Source: UBA660 sp046704245 (GTDB lineage: Bacteria; Bacillota_I; Bacilli_A; RF39; UBA660). Taken from it: a stretch of 64,000 nucleotides of DNA. The stretch spans positions 1 through 64,000 of the forward strand of contig JBJKSD010000019.1 in NCBI GenBank assembly GCA_046704245.1, written 5' to 3'. A program made the position numbers and the translations under genes. Shown here piece after piece: positions 1 to 8,029 of the stretch. How positions within the stretch are numbered: the first letter of the stretch is position 1; every line of letters begins with the position of its first letter. A model generated the notes under the pieces. It was not told the DNA's origin. It saw nothing but the letters and a program-made list of their open reading frames with translations, and did no database searches.

Positions 1-288
1 GTGACCACCTAATCCTGCAGCTTTTAACTCAGCTGGAGTAACACCTTGTAATAATTGATAGATAATAGTTGATACTATTTCAGCATGAGCAAGTTCTTCA
101 GTACCAATATTAGTTAATAATGCTCGACCTCTTGAATCTGGCATAATATAACGTTGGTTTAAATAACGTAAGGCTGCTGCCAATTCGCCATCGGCGCCGC
201 CATATTGAGTTACAATAATTTTAGCTAACTCTAAATCTTTTCTTTTAATATTGACTGGAAACTCTAATTTTTTTTCATAAACCCACAT
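1..288 (-). CDS. cotJC: Spore coat protein CotJC (manganese-catalase family), partial
   Basis: The 96 visible residues match the N-terminus of CotJC: it opens MWVYEKKLEFPV and contains YGGADGELAAALRYLNQRY and NIGTEELAHAEIV, where the Glu/His residues are the metal-ligand type of the manganese-catalase/ferritin-like fold. The frame is open to base 1, so the C-terminus lies outside the window. The ATG at 288 sits 3 bases after the cotJB stop, with a G-rich ribosome site (GGGGGT) inside the cotJB end, so the two are an operon. In Bacillus this protein is deposited in the inner spore coat under SigE; here that role is inferred from family membership. Confidence 0.93.
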   Translation of the reverse strand, partial: MWVYEKKLEFPVNIKRKDLELAKIIVTQYGGADGELAAALRYLNQRYIMPDSRGRALLTNIGTEELAHAEIVSTIIYQLLQGVTPAELKAAGLGGH

Positions 289-291
289 AAT

Positions 292-657
292 CTATACCCC
301 CATTTCTCTTTCCCAAGGCCATGGAGATTCTAACCATTTCCATGGTGCTCCTTGAAGATATTTACTTTTAGGGGAAATAGGTCCATACTTACTTTCAAAT
401 TCGTCAGTTGCGTGATTTAATTGATTTAGAACAGTGTTGAATTCTTCAATTGCTTGTTGATCATCTGGATAATTATCTAGATAAAGAACAAAATTAATAT
501 GTTCAATAGTTAAGGCTTGAATATTTTTCATCAATTGTTCTCTTTCACTAGTAGGCATTTCGCTACCTGTTGGTGGTTGGTTATAGGGTGGTGGTGGGGT
601 AATATTATAACAATTATAATATTGGTCAATTTGACCTGCCATTTGATATTGGGCCAT
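292..657 (-). CDS. cotJB: Spore coat protein CotJB with N-terminal extension
   Basis: 121 residues. The C-terminal part has the CotJB pattern (LTIEHINFVLYLDNYPDD, FESKYGPI, and the closing aromatic PWPWE). CotJB is usually about 90 residues. The extra first 38 residues are Tyr/Pro/Gln-rich (QYYNCYNITPPPPYNQPP), resembling the composition of CotJA, so this may be a CotJA-CotJB fusion or only a low-complexity extension. A strong AAGGAGG site lies 6-7 bases before the ATG. It is translated just ahead of cotJC. No separate cotJA is seen upstream, which fits a fusion. Confidence 0.9.
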   Translation of the reverse strand: MAQYQMAGQIDQYYNCYNITPPPPYNQPPTGSEMPTSEREQLMKNIQALTIEHINFVLYLDNYPDDQQAIEEFNTVLNQLNHATDEFESKYGPISPKSKYLQGAPWKWLESPWPWEREMGV

Positions 658-676
658 TTAGATCCTCCTTCAATTT

Positions 677-684
677 ATTGTATG
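677..684 (-). promoter_or_regulatory. Possible SigE-type -10 element for cotJB-cotJC
   Basis: On the minus strand this reads CATACAAT, which equals the sporulation SigE -10 consensus and lies about 20 bases before the cotJB start. I could not find a convincing matching -35, so this is suggestive only. Confidence 0.3.
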
Positions 685-733
685 TAGATAATTGTAATAG
701 GAAAAGGCGAATGGCCATGATTTATATACATAA

Positions 734-760
734 TTAAAAAATAACATCAACGATGTTATC
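734..760 (-). terminator. Intrinsic terminator of the 762-1496 lipoprotein gene
   Basis: Stem ATAACATC/GATGTTAT with a 3-base loop, followed on the minus strand by a run of six T. Confidence 0.85.
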
Positions 761-761
761 T

Positions 762-1496
762 TTAATTAGTTAATTTAGTAGTTGTAATAATCATTTTAAT
801 ATCTTTTATATCACTATTATATTGGATAGTATTAGTGATACGATAATTATATTTGCTATTAAATACTATTTGAAATCTAGTATTAGTATTCTTAATAGGT
901 AATTTAAAAATTAATTCATTATCTTTTAATATTTCTTTACTTTCATATATAGGATCGCCTCTATTACAATCACAAGTACCCTCTACAGTATATACTTTTA
1001 AATCATAAATATCAGCAGCTACTTTAAATATAATAGCTTCATTAGCATCTTTAATATTAATTATATCCTTATCATCAGTATTAGTATAATTGGGCATATA
1101 ATTAATAGTATAAAAATTAGTACTACTATATTTATCTTTTATATCATTATATAATTCAATAATTTTTGCTGTATCATCTTTAGCATAATAAGTATTATTA
1201 TTGACGACATACTTTATAACATTATCAGGATATATATAGAAGTGATGATCTTCATTTTCAATAGTAGTAATATCAATAGTAGAATATGGTGAATTTAAAT
1301 TTATAATAGCTTTATCATTAAATTCAATATTCTCTAATATATCATTTATACTTTGATAATCTTCTTTAACTAATGTTATATCATTATATTTTATTTCTTC
1401 TATTTCTTCTGTATAGCGATTAAAATATAATGATCTATTAGTAGTACAACCTATGATTATTAGTAAACAGGTTGCAAAAAAAATTATTTTCTTCAT
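762..1496 (-). CDS. Lipoprotein of unknown function
   Basis: 244 residues from the ATG at 1496, which is preceded by AGGAGG at a 7-base distance; the longer frame to 1607 has no ribosome site. The N-terminus MKKIIFFATCLLIIIGCTTN is a lipoprotein signal with a Cys lipobox (IIGC), so the protein should be anchored outside the membrane. The rest is Asn/Ile/Asp-rich with no domain I recognise; it contains one later CDC pair. It is a single-gene unit ending at an intrinsic terminator and is divergent from tRNA-His. Confidence 0.8.
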   Translation of the reverse strand: MKKIIFFATCLLIIIGCTTNRSLYFNRYTEEIEEIKYNDITLVKEDYQSINDILENIEFNDKAIINLNSPYSTIDITTIENEDHHFYIYPDNVIKYVVNNNTYYAKDDTAKIIELYNDIKDKYSSTNFYTINYMPNYTNTDDKDIINIKDANEAIIFKVAADIYDLKVYTVEGTCDCNRGDPIYESKEILKDNELIFKLPIKNTNTRFQIVFNSKYNYRITNTIQYNSDIKDIKMIITTTKLTN

Positions 1497-1572
1497 AAGA
1501 TGCCTCCTAGGTCTAATTATAGCACAAATCATAATTATGAAAGAAAAAAAATAAGCAAAAGTGTAAAAGGGC

Positions 1573-1601
1573 TTGCTAAAATTAACTATTATTGATAAAA
1601 T
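1573..1601 (+). promoter_or_regulatory. Promoter of tRNA-His
   Basis: TTGCTA, 17 bases, TAAAAT, ending about 20 bases before the tRNA. Confidence 0.55.
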
Positions 1602-1621
1602 ATACACGGAATAAATGACAT

Positions 1622-1698
1622 GGCGACTGTGGTGAAGTGGTTAACACACCAGATTGTGGATCTGGCATTCGTGGGTTCGATACCCATCAGTCGCCCCA
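1622..1698 (+). tRNA. tRNA-His (GTG), CCA encoded
   Basis: Complete cloverleaf with anticodon GTG in the loop TTGTGGA. The acceptor stem closes as an 8-pair stem with the extra G at -1 paired to C73, the hallmark of tRNA-His. T-loop TTCGATA. CCA is encoded at 1696-1698. Confidence 0.97.
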
Positions 1699-1711
1699 TA
1701 ATATTAAAATT

Positions 1712-1733
1712 GAACCAAAAAGGTTCGTTTTTT
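1712..1733 (+). terminator. Terminator after tRNA-His
   Basis: GAACC, A5 loop, GGTTC, then G and a T run. Confidence 0.8.
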
Positions 1734-1768
1734 ATTTAAATATAGTATAATTTATTTAGGTGATTTAT

Positions 1769-2152
1769 ATGAAACATCTAGCCATAATGGATAAGCATAC
1801 TATTGATATGATATTAAATGGTGAAAAAACCATAGAAAGTCGATTTAGTAAATATAAAATATCACCGTTTAATAAAGTAAAAGTTAACGATAAGATATAT
1901 TTAAAAGAAAGTGGTAAAAAGATAGTAGCATCATTTGAAGTAGCAGGAGTTATTTATTTTGATAATCTTAATCCAAAGAAAATAATAAAGATAAAAAGAG
2001 ATTATAATAATTTAATAAAGGCTCCAGATATTTACTGGAATAAAAAATTAAAGAGCAATTATGGTACTCTAATTTATATTAAGAATGCTAAAAAGATTAA
2101 ACCAATAATAATAAATAAAAAAGGAAGACAAGGATTTGTAAGTTTTAATTAA
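1769..2152 (+). CDS. ASCH-domain protein
   Basis: 127 residues from the ATG at 1769 (AGGTG 7 bases upstream; the GTG at 1760 lies inside the ribosome site). The segment MILNGEKTIESRFSK matches the ASCH signature G-x-K-T-x-E-x-R, followed by a beta-rich core (KVNDKIYLKES, IVASFEVAGVIYF). ASCH folds are PUA-like and are thought to bind RNA or modified nucleotides; some bacterial members hydrolyse N4-acetylcytidine. The exact substrate here is unknown. A TATAAT at 1746-1751 serves the gene. Confidence 0.75.
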   Translation: MKHLAIMDKHTIDMILNGEKTIESRFSKYKISPFNKVKVNDKIYLKESGKKIVASFEVAGVIYFDNLNPKKIIKIKRDYNNLIKAPDIYWNKKLKSNYGTLIYIKNAKKIKPIIINKKGRQGFVSFN

Positions 2153-2182
2153 TATTGTATAATAGACAGATGGGGTGGAAGT

Positions 2183-2905
2183 ATGTTAACAGGGAAAAAA
2201 GCTATTATTTTTGATTTAGATGGAACGCTCATTGATTCAATTGGTATGTGGAACGAAGTTGATCGACAATTAATTAAAGAATTAGGAGCTATACCAAGAG
2301 ATACTATTGGCGAAGAAAGAGATTTAGTTTTAGCTACTAATACTAGCGGTGATATATTTTATAATTATTATAAACACTTAAAAGAAAGTTATCATTTATC
2401 CTTATTGCCAGCAGAAATAGGAGAACTAAGGCGAAACATTAGTGCCAATTATTTTATTAATAAAGTTTGTTTAAAACCAAATGTTGAATTTTTATTAAAA
2501 AAATTAAAAGAAATGAATTATATTCTTATTCTGGCTACAATTAGCACTAAATATATTATCGATATATGTGAAAATAAGAATAAAAATATTATGGATAAGT
2601 GTTCTTTTAGTGAAATTTTCGGGGATAATATATTAACTAAAGAGAGTGTTCATAATAAAAAACCAGATCCCGAAATATATTTTAAAGCTATTGCATTAGC
2701 TGGATGTGCTCCTAGTGAATGTCTTGTTTTTGAAGATTCATTAAGTGGGGTACAAGCAGCAAAAGCTGCTGGTTTAGAGGTTGTAGCTGTATATGATAAG
2801 TATGCTGATGGTGATAGAGAAGCAATTAGAACCTTAGCTGATTACAATATTGATAATTATCAACAGTTAATCGAGATGATAGAAAATGATAGGAAAAGAA
2901 AATAG
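2183..2905 (+). CDS. HAD-family phosphatase, beta-phosphoglucomutase-like
   Basis: 240 residues. Motif I is FDLDGTL with Asp11 nucleophile and Asp13; a helical cap follows (about 20-90); motif II Thr lies in LATIST; motif III Lys in HNKKPDPEIYFKA; motif IV acid pair in CLVFEDSLSGVQAAKAAG. This order is the HAD subfamily IA phosphatase/phosphoglucomutase type. The small-molecule substrate cannot be read from sequence. TATAAT at 2158-2163 and GGGGTGG before the ATG support an independent unit. Confidence 0.88.
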   Translation: MLTGKKAIIFDLDGTLIDSIGMWNEVDRQLIKELGAIPRDTIGEERDLVLATNTSGDIFYNYYKHLKESYHLSLLPAEIGELRRNISANYFINKVCLKPNVEFLLKKLKEMNYILILATISTKYIIDICENKNKNIMDKCSFSEIFGDNILTKESVHNKKPDPEIYFKAIALAGCAPSECLVFEDSLSGVQAAKAAGLEVVAVYDKYADGDREAIRTLADYNIDNYQQLIEMIENDRKRK

Positions 2906-2924
2906 AGCTAGAGCTCTATTTTTA
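2903..2924. terminator. Bidirectional terminator between convergent HAD and Hsp20 genes
   Basis: TAGAGC/GCTCTA stem with T-runs reading out on both strands; it overlaps the HAD stop codon. Confidence 0.75.
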
Positions 2925-3320
2925 TTTTATGGTAATTTTCTTTTTATCTGGGCTTTCGAGTTGTTCTTTAGGAAAAATTACTTTTAATATACCATCTTCA
3001 AATTTTGCGTCAATTTTTGATTCGTCAACATCACCAATATAGAAAGATCTTTTATATTGGCCATAAAATCGTTCTTTACGAATATAGTTTTTGTGTTCGT
3101 CAATTTTTTCTTCCTTTTTAGCAGTAATGGTTAGATATCCCTTATCATAGTCGATTGAAATATCTTCCTTTTTAAATCCGGGGATATCTATTTCTATAAC
3201 ATAATGGTTATTGTGTTCATAAATATCAGATTTCATTATATCTACTGCTTTTACTAAAGGGGCTTCAAACAGATCATCAAATATATCCCTAAAAAAACTT
3301 TTTCGTGGAACTAAATCCAT
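2922..3320 (-). CDS. Small heat-shock protein, Hsp20/alpha-crystallin family
   Basis: 132 residues. After a short N-terminal arm (LVPRKSFFRDIFDDLFE) an alpha-crystallin domain spans roughly 28-132, with IEIDIPGFKKEDISIDYDKG and the signature region FEDGILKVIFPKEQ. The family forms ATP-independent holdase oligomers that bind unfolding proteins in the cytoplasm. Start chosen at the ATG following AAAGGAGG. Expression is probably stress-controlled; a palindrome overlaps the likely -10. Confidence 0.95.
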   Translation of the reverse strand: MDLVPRKSFFRDIFDDLFEAPLVKAVDIMKSDIYEHNNHYVIEIDIPGFKKEDISIDYDKGYLTITAKKEEKIDEHKNYIRKERFYGQYKRSFYIGDVDESKIDAKFEDGILKVIFPKEQLESPDKKKITIK

Positions 3321-3340
3321 ATTATTTCCTCCTTTGTTTT

Positions 3341-3357
3341 TACTATTCGATAGTATA
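3341..3357 (-). promoter_or_regulatory. Palindrome overlapping the hsp20 -10 region
   Basis: TACTAT-TCG-ATAGTA (3341-3355) is a perfect inverted repeat adjoining a TATACT hexamer on the minus strand, about 20-35 bases before the hsp20 start. It is not CIRCE and not a CtsR site. Operator function is inferred from position only. Confidence 0.35.
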
Positions 3358-3490
3358 CCTAGACACTAGTAAATAATTTAGTATTTTTTGTAGTAAATAT
3401 AAAATTGACATTAATATTTATTAATATATAGAAAAATATTTTAATAAATGGTAATATAATATTAATAATAATATATAAGGAGTGACTAAT

Positions 3491-4129
3491 ATGGCACACA
3501 AAAAGAAAAACGAAACAACTTTAGAGGAAAAGATTAATAATATTGTGGATAATATTATTGATTGGTTTAAAAATTTATTTTCCGGTAAAAAAGGAGCTGA
3601 TGAAATATTAAATATCTTTTTAACGATTATTGTTATGCTTTTACTATTATGGTTATTAAAGATACCATTTATTATTTTAAGCTCGTTAGGAAAAAGTTTA
3701 ATTATCTTTACTTTTACACCTCTTGATAGAGTATTGATTGGTATGTGGGAAGTAGTTATTCAATTAGCATACTTAGTATTTGCCATCTTTATTATTGTTA
3801 CTATCTTTAAGAAAATATTTAATACTAAGCATATGGAAGATAGACATGAAGATAATGAAGAGAAAATAATTAAAGAAGAAAAGGGTAATAATATTGATAT
3901 TTATGCAACTATTAAAATAGCTGGCAAAATATTAATAGCAATATTGATGATACCATTTATATTATTTAATATTGGATTATTTATCTTATTGGGAGTATTA
4001 ATAGGCCTTTGGATAAAAGGAACATTATTAGTAGGTGCAATATTTATAACAGTAGGTATATTTTTAATAATGTCTTCAATTATGGGTATTGTCTTGAGAT
4101 TATTATCTGAAGGGGAGAAGAGAAAATGA
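3491..4129 (+). CDS. Polytopic membrane protein of unknown function
   Basis: 212 residues from the ATG at 3491 (AAGGAG 8 bases upstream). A charged amphipathic N-terminus (about 1-40) precedes four or five membrane helices: one near 45-70, one near 85-115, then after a Glu/Asp/Lys-rich loop (KHMEDRHEDNEEK) two or three closely packed helices to the end. No domain recognised. The ATG of the next gene overlaps its stop (ATGA), so the two are translated together and probably act together at the membrane. Confidence 0.7.
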   Translation: MAHKKKNETTLEEKINNIVDNIIDWFKNLFSGKKGADEILNIFLTIIVMLLLLWLLKIPFIILSSLGKSLIIFTFTPLDRVLIGMWEVVIQLAYLVFAIFIIVTIFKKIFNTKHMEDRHEDNEEKIIKEEKGNNIDIYATIKIAGKILIAILMIPFILFNIGLFILLGVLIGLWIKGTLLVGAIFITVGIFLIMSSIMGIVLRLLSEGEKRK

Positions 4130-4611
4130 AAAGATATTTTTTACCATTGTTTATAGGTAGTATATTAATTGGAGCTGGTATAGTTCTTTCAGTTTTTGAA
4201 TTTTCGTTCTTCTCATATTCTAATAATTTACCCAATAATAATTTTGAAGTGAAAGAAGAAGAAACTTATTATTCAATTGAACATAAAGGTCTATATGTCA
4301 GAGTAACAGGTAATAATTATCACGTTATTAAAGATGAAACATTAAATAATCAAGCTAAAGTAACATTTAGTTATTATCCTGATTTTATTACTTTAAATAG
4401 AGTAGAAAACGAAACTATGAGTCATCGTGAGGTAAGACTTCGTTTTGGGATAGCTCATAATAGTGGTGCTTTCTATCATCAATTGTTTGATTTATTTGCT
4501 AGTGATTTAAAAAATAAAGAACTTCATAATTATGTATCGTTCTTTCAACCATATATTGAGATATCAGTTAATCCTAATGAAATGAGTAGGGTAAAAATAA
4601 TTAGATATTAA
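4126..4611 (+). CDS. Membrane-anchored exported protein of unknown function
   Basis: 161 residues: one N-terminal membrane anchor (about 4-25) and an exterior beta-rich domain (YYSIEHKGLYVRVTGNNY and following). The pairing of a polytopic protein with a single-anchor beta-domain partner recalls the membrane/toastrack pairs of Firmicute envelope-stress operons, but similarity is too weak to claim. Start overlaps the upstream stop by 4 bases; ends at an intrinsic terminator. Confidence 0.7.
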   Translation: MKRYFLPLFIGSILIGAGIVLSVFEFSFFSYSNNLPNNNFEVKEEETYYSIEHKGLYVRVTGNNYHVIKDETLNNQAKVTFSYYPDFITLNRVENETMSHREVRLRFGIAHNSGAFYHQLFDLFASDLKNKELHNYVSFFQPYIEISVNPNEMSRVKIIRY

Positions 4612-4630
4612 AACGCTTATGGCGTTTTTT
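4612..4630 (+). terminator. Intrinsic terminator
   Basis: AACGC/GCGTT stem directly after the stop codon followed by T7. Confidence 0.85.
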
Positions 4631-4636
4631 TATTGT

Positions 4637-4665
4637 TTGACTTTTAGATAGTAAATCCTTATAAT
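4637..4665 (+). promoter_or_regulatory. SigA-type promoter of hisS
   Basis: TTGACT, 17 bases, TATAAT; ribosome site AGAGGAG before the hisS ATG. Confidence 0.8.
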
Positions 4666-4707
4666 TAAAGTATATTTTAAGGTGAAAATAAGAAAGAGGA
4701 GAGTTTT

Positions 4708-6033
4708 ATGGGTAAAGAAAATATTAAGGTAAAACCACGAACATTATCGGGATTTATAGAGTTATTGCCTAATAAACAAATACAATTTAATAAAATAATG
4801 GATAGTATCAAAAGTGTATATGAAAGTTTTGGTTTTTTACCTATAGATACTCCTATAATGGAACTAGCTGAAGTATTATTAGCTAAAGCTGGTGGGGAAA
4901 CTGATAAACAAATATATCAACTACGAAAAGGGGATAATGATTTAGTACTTAGGTTTGATCTAACAGTACCTTTTGCTAAGTATGTAGCTCTTAATTATCA
5001 TCTATTAAAGTTTCCTTTTAAGAAATATCAAATAGGTAAAGCATATAGGGGTGAGAGGGCACAGAAAGGTCGCTATCGTGAATTTTATCAAGCTGATATT
5101 GATATTATTGGTGATGGTGAGTTAAATGTCATTAATGATGCGGAGATTCCTAGTGCGGTCTATTATGCTTTTAAAGCTATAGGTATTGATCGATTTATTT
5201 TTAGAGTTAATAATCGAAAAATACTTAATGGTTTCTTTGAAGTATTAGCTTTAAAAGATAATGCTCAAGATCTATTAAGAATTATTGATAAATTAGATAA
5301 GATAGGTATCGATGAAGTTAAGAAGGAATTAGTTAATATTAATATTGATAGTAATAAGATAGATAATATAATGGCTTTTATTAATATAAAAGGTACACCA
5401 GAAGATATTTTTATGACTTTAGAAAAGATGGATAGTAATCCCCTCTTTAGGGAAGGATTAAATGAATTAAAACAAGTTATTAATTATATGAGAATGTATG
5501 GCTTAAGTGATGATTATTTTAAAGTTGATCTATCGTTAACTAGAGGTTTAGATTATTATACGGGTACTATATATGAAGGTTATTTAACTGATTATCCAGA
5601 ACTTAGTAGTATATGTGGTGGAGGTAGATACGATAACCTAACTGAATATTATACTGATAAGAAACTTCCTGGGGTTGGTATGACTATTGGTGCCAGTAGG
5701 TTATTTGGTTTATTAGAAGAATTAGATTTATTACCAGATATGAATACTAATACTGTTAAAGCTTTAATTATTCCATTAATGGAAGATAAAACCTATAGTA
5801 TTAAAATAGCTAACATTTTAAGAGAAAAAGGTATCAATAATCAGATATATTATGAGGATAAGAATTTAAAAAGCAAGATTAATTATGCTATCCAATTGGG
5901 TATACCATATATTATCTTTATTGGTGAAGAAGAAGAAACTAATAATATGATAACTATTAAGAATATTGAGACAAGAGAACAACAAACTATTAGTATTGAA
6001 GATACTATTAGTTTATTAGGAATGGAAAAATAA
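4708..6033 (+). CDS. hisS: Histidyl-tRNA synthetase
   Basis: 441 residues, a class II synthetase. Motif 2 region FKKYQIGKAYRGERAQ with GRYREFYQADIDIIG, the histidine-specific RGLDYYTGTIYEGY, and motif 3 PGVGMTIGASRLFGLL are all present; the C-terminal about 90 residues form the anticodon-binding domain. The intact histidine motif and the C-terminal domain make it HisRS, not the HisZ paralog. It charges tRNA-His, a copy of which lies at 1622. It is a single-gene unit under a strong promoter with no T-box leader. Confidence 0.96.
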   Translation: MGKENIKVKPRTLSGFIELLPNKQIQFNKIMDSIKSVYESFGFLPIDTPIMELAEVLLAKAGGETDKQIYQLRKGDNDLVLRFDLTVPFAKYVALNYHLLKFPFKKYQIGKAYRGERAQKGRYREFYQADIDIIGDGELNVINDAEIPSAVYYAFKAIGIDRFIFRVNNRKILNGFFEVLALKDNAQDLLRIIDKLDKIGIDEVKKELVNINIDSNKIDNIMAFINIKGTPEDIFMTLEKMDSNPLFREGLNELKQVINYMRMYGLSDDYFKVDLSLTRGLDYYTGTIYEGYLTDYPELSSICGGGRYDNLTEYYTDKKLPGVGMTIGASRLFGLLEELDLLPDMNTNTVKALIIPLMEDKTYSIKIANILREKGINNQIYYEDKNLKSKINYAIQLGIPYIIFIGEEEETNNMITIKNIETREQQTISIEDTISLLGMEK

Positions 6034-6037
6034 GAAG

Positions 6038-6059
6038 AAGTCGATTAATCTGACTTTTT
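6038..6059 (+). terminator. Intrinsic terminator of hisS
   Basis: AAGTC/GACTT outer stem with an inner GAT/ATC pair, then T5. Confidence 0.75.
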
Positions 6060-6077
6060 CATTTAGAGGGTGATAAT

Positions 6078-6989
6078 ATGAAAATTAAATTATTGATTGT
6101 CTTTTTAATAATAAGTGTACTTATTACTTTTAAATTTGTTTTACCTGAAAAAGATACTAAAGAAGATCAAAATAAAGATACTAATCAACAACCAGAGATA
6201 GTAATAAAACCTTTAGAGTATACAATATCTTCAATGGAAGCTAATCAGGGTAGTTATATTCAGGTAATGTTTAATAATATTGGTGATAATAAACTACGAG
6301 TAGTTGCTGATATTACTACAGAAACAGCTCAAGAAATATATCAAGTTGGTGACACTGGCTATGTTTATATACCCGTTCCTATTGCTACTAAAATAGGAAA
6401 TTATACCATTAATATCTTTAATAATGAGGTGTTGATTAAAACTTATGCTTTAAAAGTTACTAAAGGTCAATTTGTAATCCAACATCTTACTGTCAGTGAG
6501 AGTTTATTAAATAATACTTATAATGCTAAAGCTCTTCAAGAATATCGCGATGCTCTTGCTAAAGCAGCTAGTTATAATTTAAAGGAAAGAATGTTTGAAG
6601 ATAAATTTATTATGCCGGTAGAGGGAGAAATTACTAGTTCATTTGGTGTTATTCGTTATATTAATAAAAGTAAAACCCCAACAACGCATTATGGTATTGA
6701 TATAGCAGCTGATAAGGGAATACCAGTAAAAGCTACCGCTAGTGGAGTAGTAGTCTTCTCTGGGTATATTACAAGTGGGGGTAATTATATTATTATTGAT
6801 CATGGTATGGGTTTTCTATCTTTCTATGCTCATATGAATAGTAGAGTAGCTAAAGAAGGAGATGTAGTAAAACAAGGTGATGTAATTGGATATGTAGGTT
6901 CTACTGGTTTTTCAACAGGATATCATTTACATTTTAATATTACTATTCAAGAGATAGCTATGAGTCCTTGGTTATTCATTGAGCAGTAA
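6078..6989 (+). CDS. Membrane-anchored M23 (LytM-type) peptidase
   Basis: 303 residues. One membrane segment at about 4-22, a linker rich in Asp/Lys/Gln, a beta-rich domain (about 45-130), then the M23 domain from about 178. Zinc ligands are visible: His204 and Asp208 in HYGIDIA, and the HLHF motif with His283/His285; His252 (YAHMN) is the usual catalytic His. With all metal ligands present it is probably an active glycylglycine-type endopeptidase that trims peptidoglycan cross-links outside the membrane. AGAGGGTG precedes the ATG. Confidence 0.93.
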   Translation: MKIKLLIVFLIISVLITFKFVLPEKDTKEDQNKDTNQQPEIVIKPLEYTISSMEANQGSYIQVMFNNIGDNKLRVVADITTETAQEIYQVGDTGYVYIPVPIATKIGNYTINIFNNEVLIKTYALKVTKGQFVIQHLTVSESLLNNTYNAKALQEYRDALAKAASYNLKERMFEDKFIMPVEGEITSSFGVIRYINKSKTPTTHYGIDIAADKGIPVKATASGVVVFSGYITSGGNYIIIDHGMGFLSFYAHMNSRVAKEGDVVKQGDVIGYVGSTGFSTGYHLHFNITIQEIAMSPWLFIEQ

Positions 6990-7050
6990 TATTGGTATTG
7001 ATTATATAGTCAAAAAGTTATAAAATGATTATAGTTAGGAGAGTAGTAAA

Positions 7051-7548
7051 ATGAAGGAAATAGTAAGTAAAATGATAAAGTATAAGGACCGTATTTTATT
7101 AATAATTTTAGGGATAATATTAATTATTGGATATATTGTTTCAGATAATAAATTAGAACCCAATAAAAAACCAGAAATAAGTACTGGATTTGCCAATATA
7201 TCGGTTAATCAATACCTAAATTTATTAAAAGATAATAAACTAAGTATTATTTATCTAGGATCAAATAATTGTCCCCATTCTAAAAGAGCAACAACTATTC
7301 TGGCAGCTATAGTAAATGAATATGATATCAACGTTAATTTTCTAAATTCTGATAATTTTACGCAAACAGATAAAGTTAAATTTAATGGTTCAGTGAAAGA
7401 GTTTAATGAAGGTAAATGGGGAACTCCAACAGTTATGATAGTAAAGAATAATAAAATAGTAGAAATGGCTGATGGTATAGGATCTGATGATGTTAAAGCT
7501 AAAGAAAGATATGTAAATTTATTTAAGAAGTATGAGATTATTAAATAA
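7051..7548 (+). CDS. Membrane-anchored thioredoxin-like protein, CxxS active site
   Basis: 165 residues: an N-terminal anchor (about 14-31) and an exterior thioredoxin fold. The active-site position reads CPHS (Cys74 to Ser77), so the resolving Cys is missing; a cis-Pro loop WGTPTVMIV is present. Monothiol variants usually bind or isomerise thiols and do not carry out disulfide exchange as a redox pair. Resembles bacteriocin-transport accessory proteins. GGAGAG ribosome site; followed 17 bases later by the PH-like gene, likely one operon to 9328. Confidence 0.85.
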   Translation: MKEIVSKMIKYKDRILLIILGIILIIGYIVSDNKLEPNKKPEISTGFANISVNQYLNLLKDNKLSIIYLGSNNCPHSKRATTILAAIVNEYDINVNFLNSDNFTQTDKVKFNGSVKEFNEGKWGTPTVMIVKNNKIVEMADGIGSDDVKAKERYVNLFKKYEIIK

Positions 7549-7565
7549 TAGGTAGGAGATAAATT

Positions 7566-8009
7566 ATGAGTAGTGTATATAAAATGGTTAAAGACTTTAA
7601 AAGAAAATATGGTATGACAGTATGTACTAGATTGAAGAGTCATAGTAAGATAGTGGAAAAACATTTAAATCCAGGTGAACACGTAATCTATGCTTTTCCA
7701 GCACAAAAAAATGATAATCCTTTAGATATAGTAACAACCTGTATTGTAGCTCTTACTAATCAACGTATCTTAATAGGTCAAAAGAGGGTATTGTGGGGGT
7801 ATTTCTTAACTTCTATTACTCCAGATCTATTTAATGATTTAAAGACTAATGTCGGCTTAATATGGGCTACTATATATATAGATACTATTAAAGAATTGGT
7901 GCCTTTATCTAATATAGATAAACATGCTGCAACAGAAATTGAAACTAAAATAACTTCTTTTATGATGGAAGAAAAGAAAAAATATGGTTTAAGAGAAAAA
8001 GCTGAATAG
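7566..8009 (+). CDS. PH-domain-like cytoplasmic protein
   Basis: 147 residues, no signal or membrane helix. VIYAFPAQ, VALTNQRILIGQKRVLWGYF and SITPDLFNDLKT are in the arrangement of bacterial pleckstrin-homology (bPH/GRAM-like) domains: a basal strand, a turn carrying TNQRIL, then a strand exposing basic residues. Function unknown. TAGGAG ribosome site; lies between two membrane-anchored proteins in an apparent operon. Confidence 0.6.
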   Translation: MSSVYKMVKDFKRKYGMTVCTRLKSHSKIVEKHLNPGEHVIYAFPAQKNDNPLDIVTTCIVALTNQRILIGQKRVLWGYFLTSITPDLFNDLKTNVGLIWATIYIDTIKELVPLSNIDKHAATEIETKITSFMMEEKKKYGLREKAE

Positions 8010-8029
8010 TATTTTTAGTAGGTGATTAA

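Noticed and set aside
7251..7664. 137-codon reverse-strand frame
   Set aside because: Lies across two genes with good ribosome sites; product has no family resemblance.
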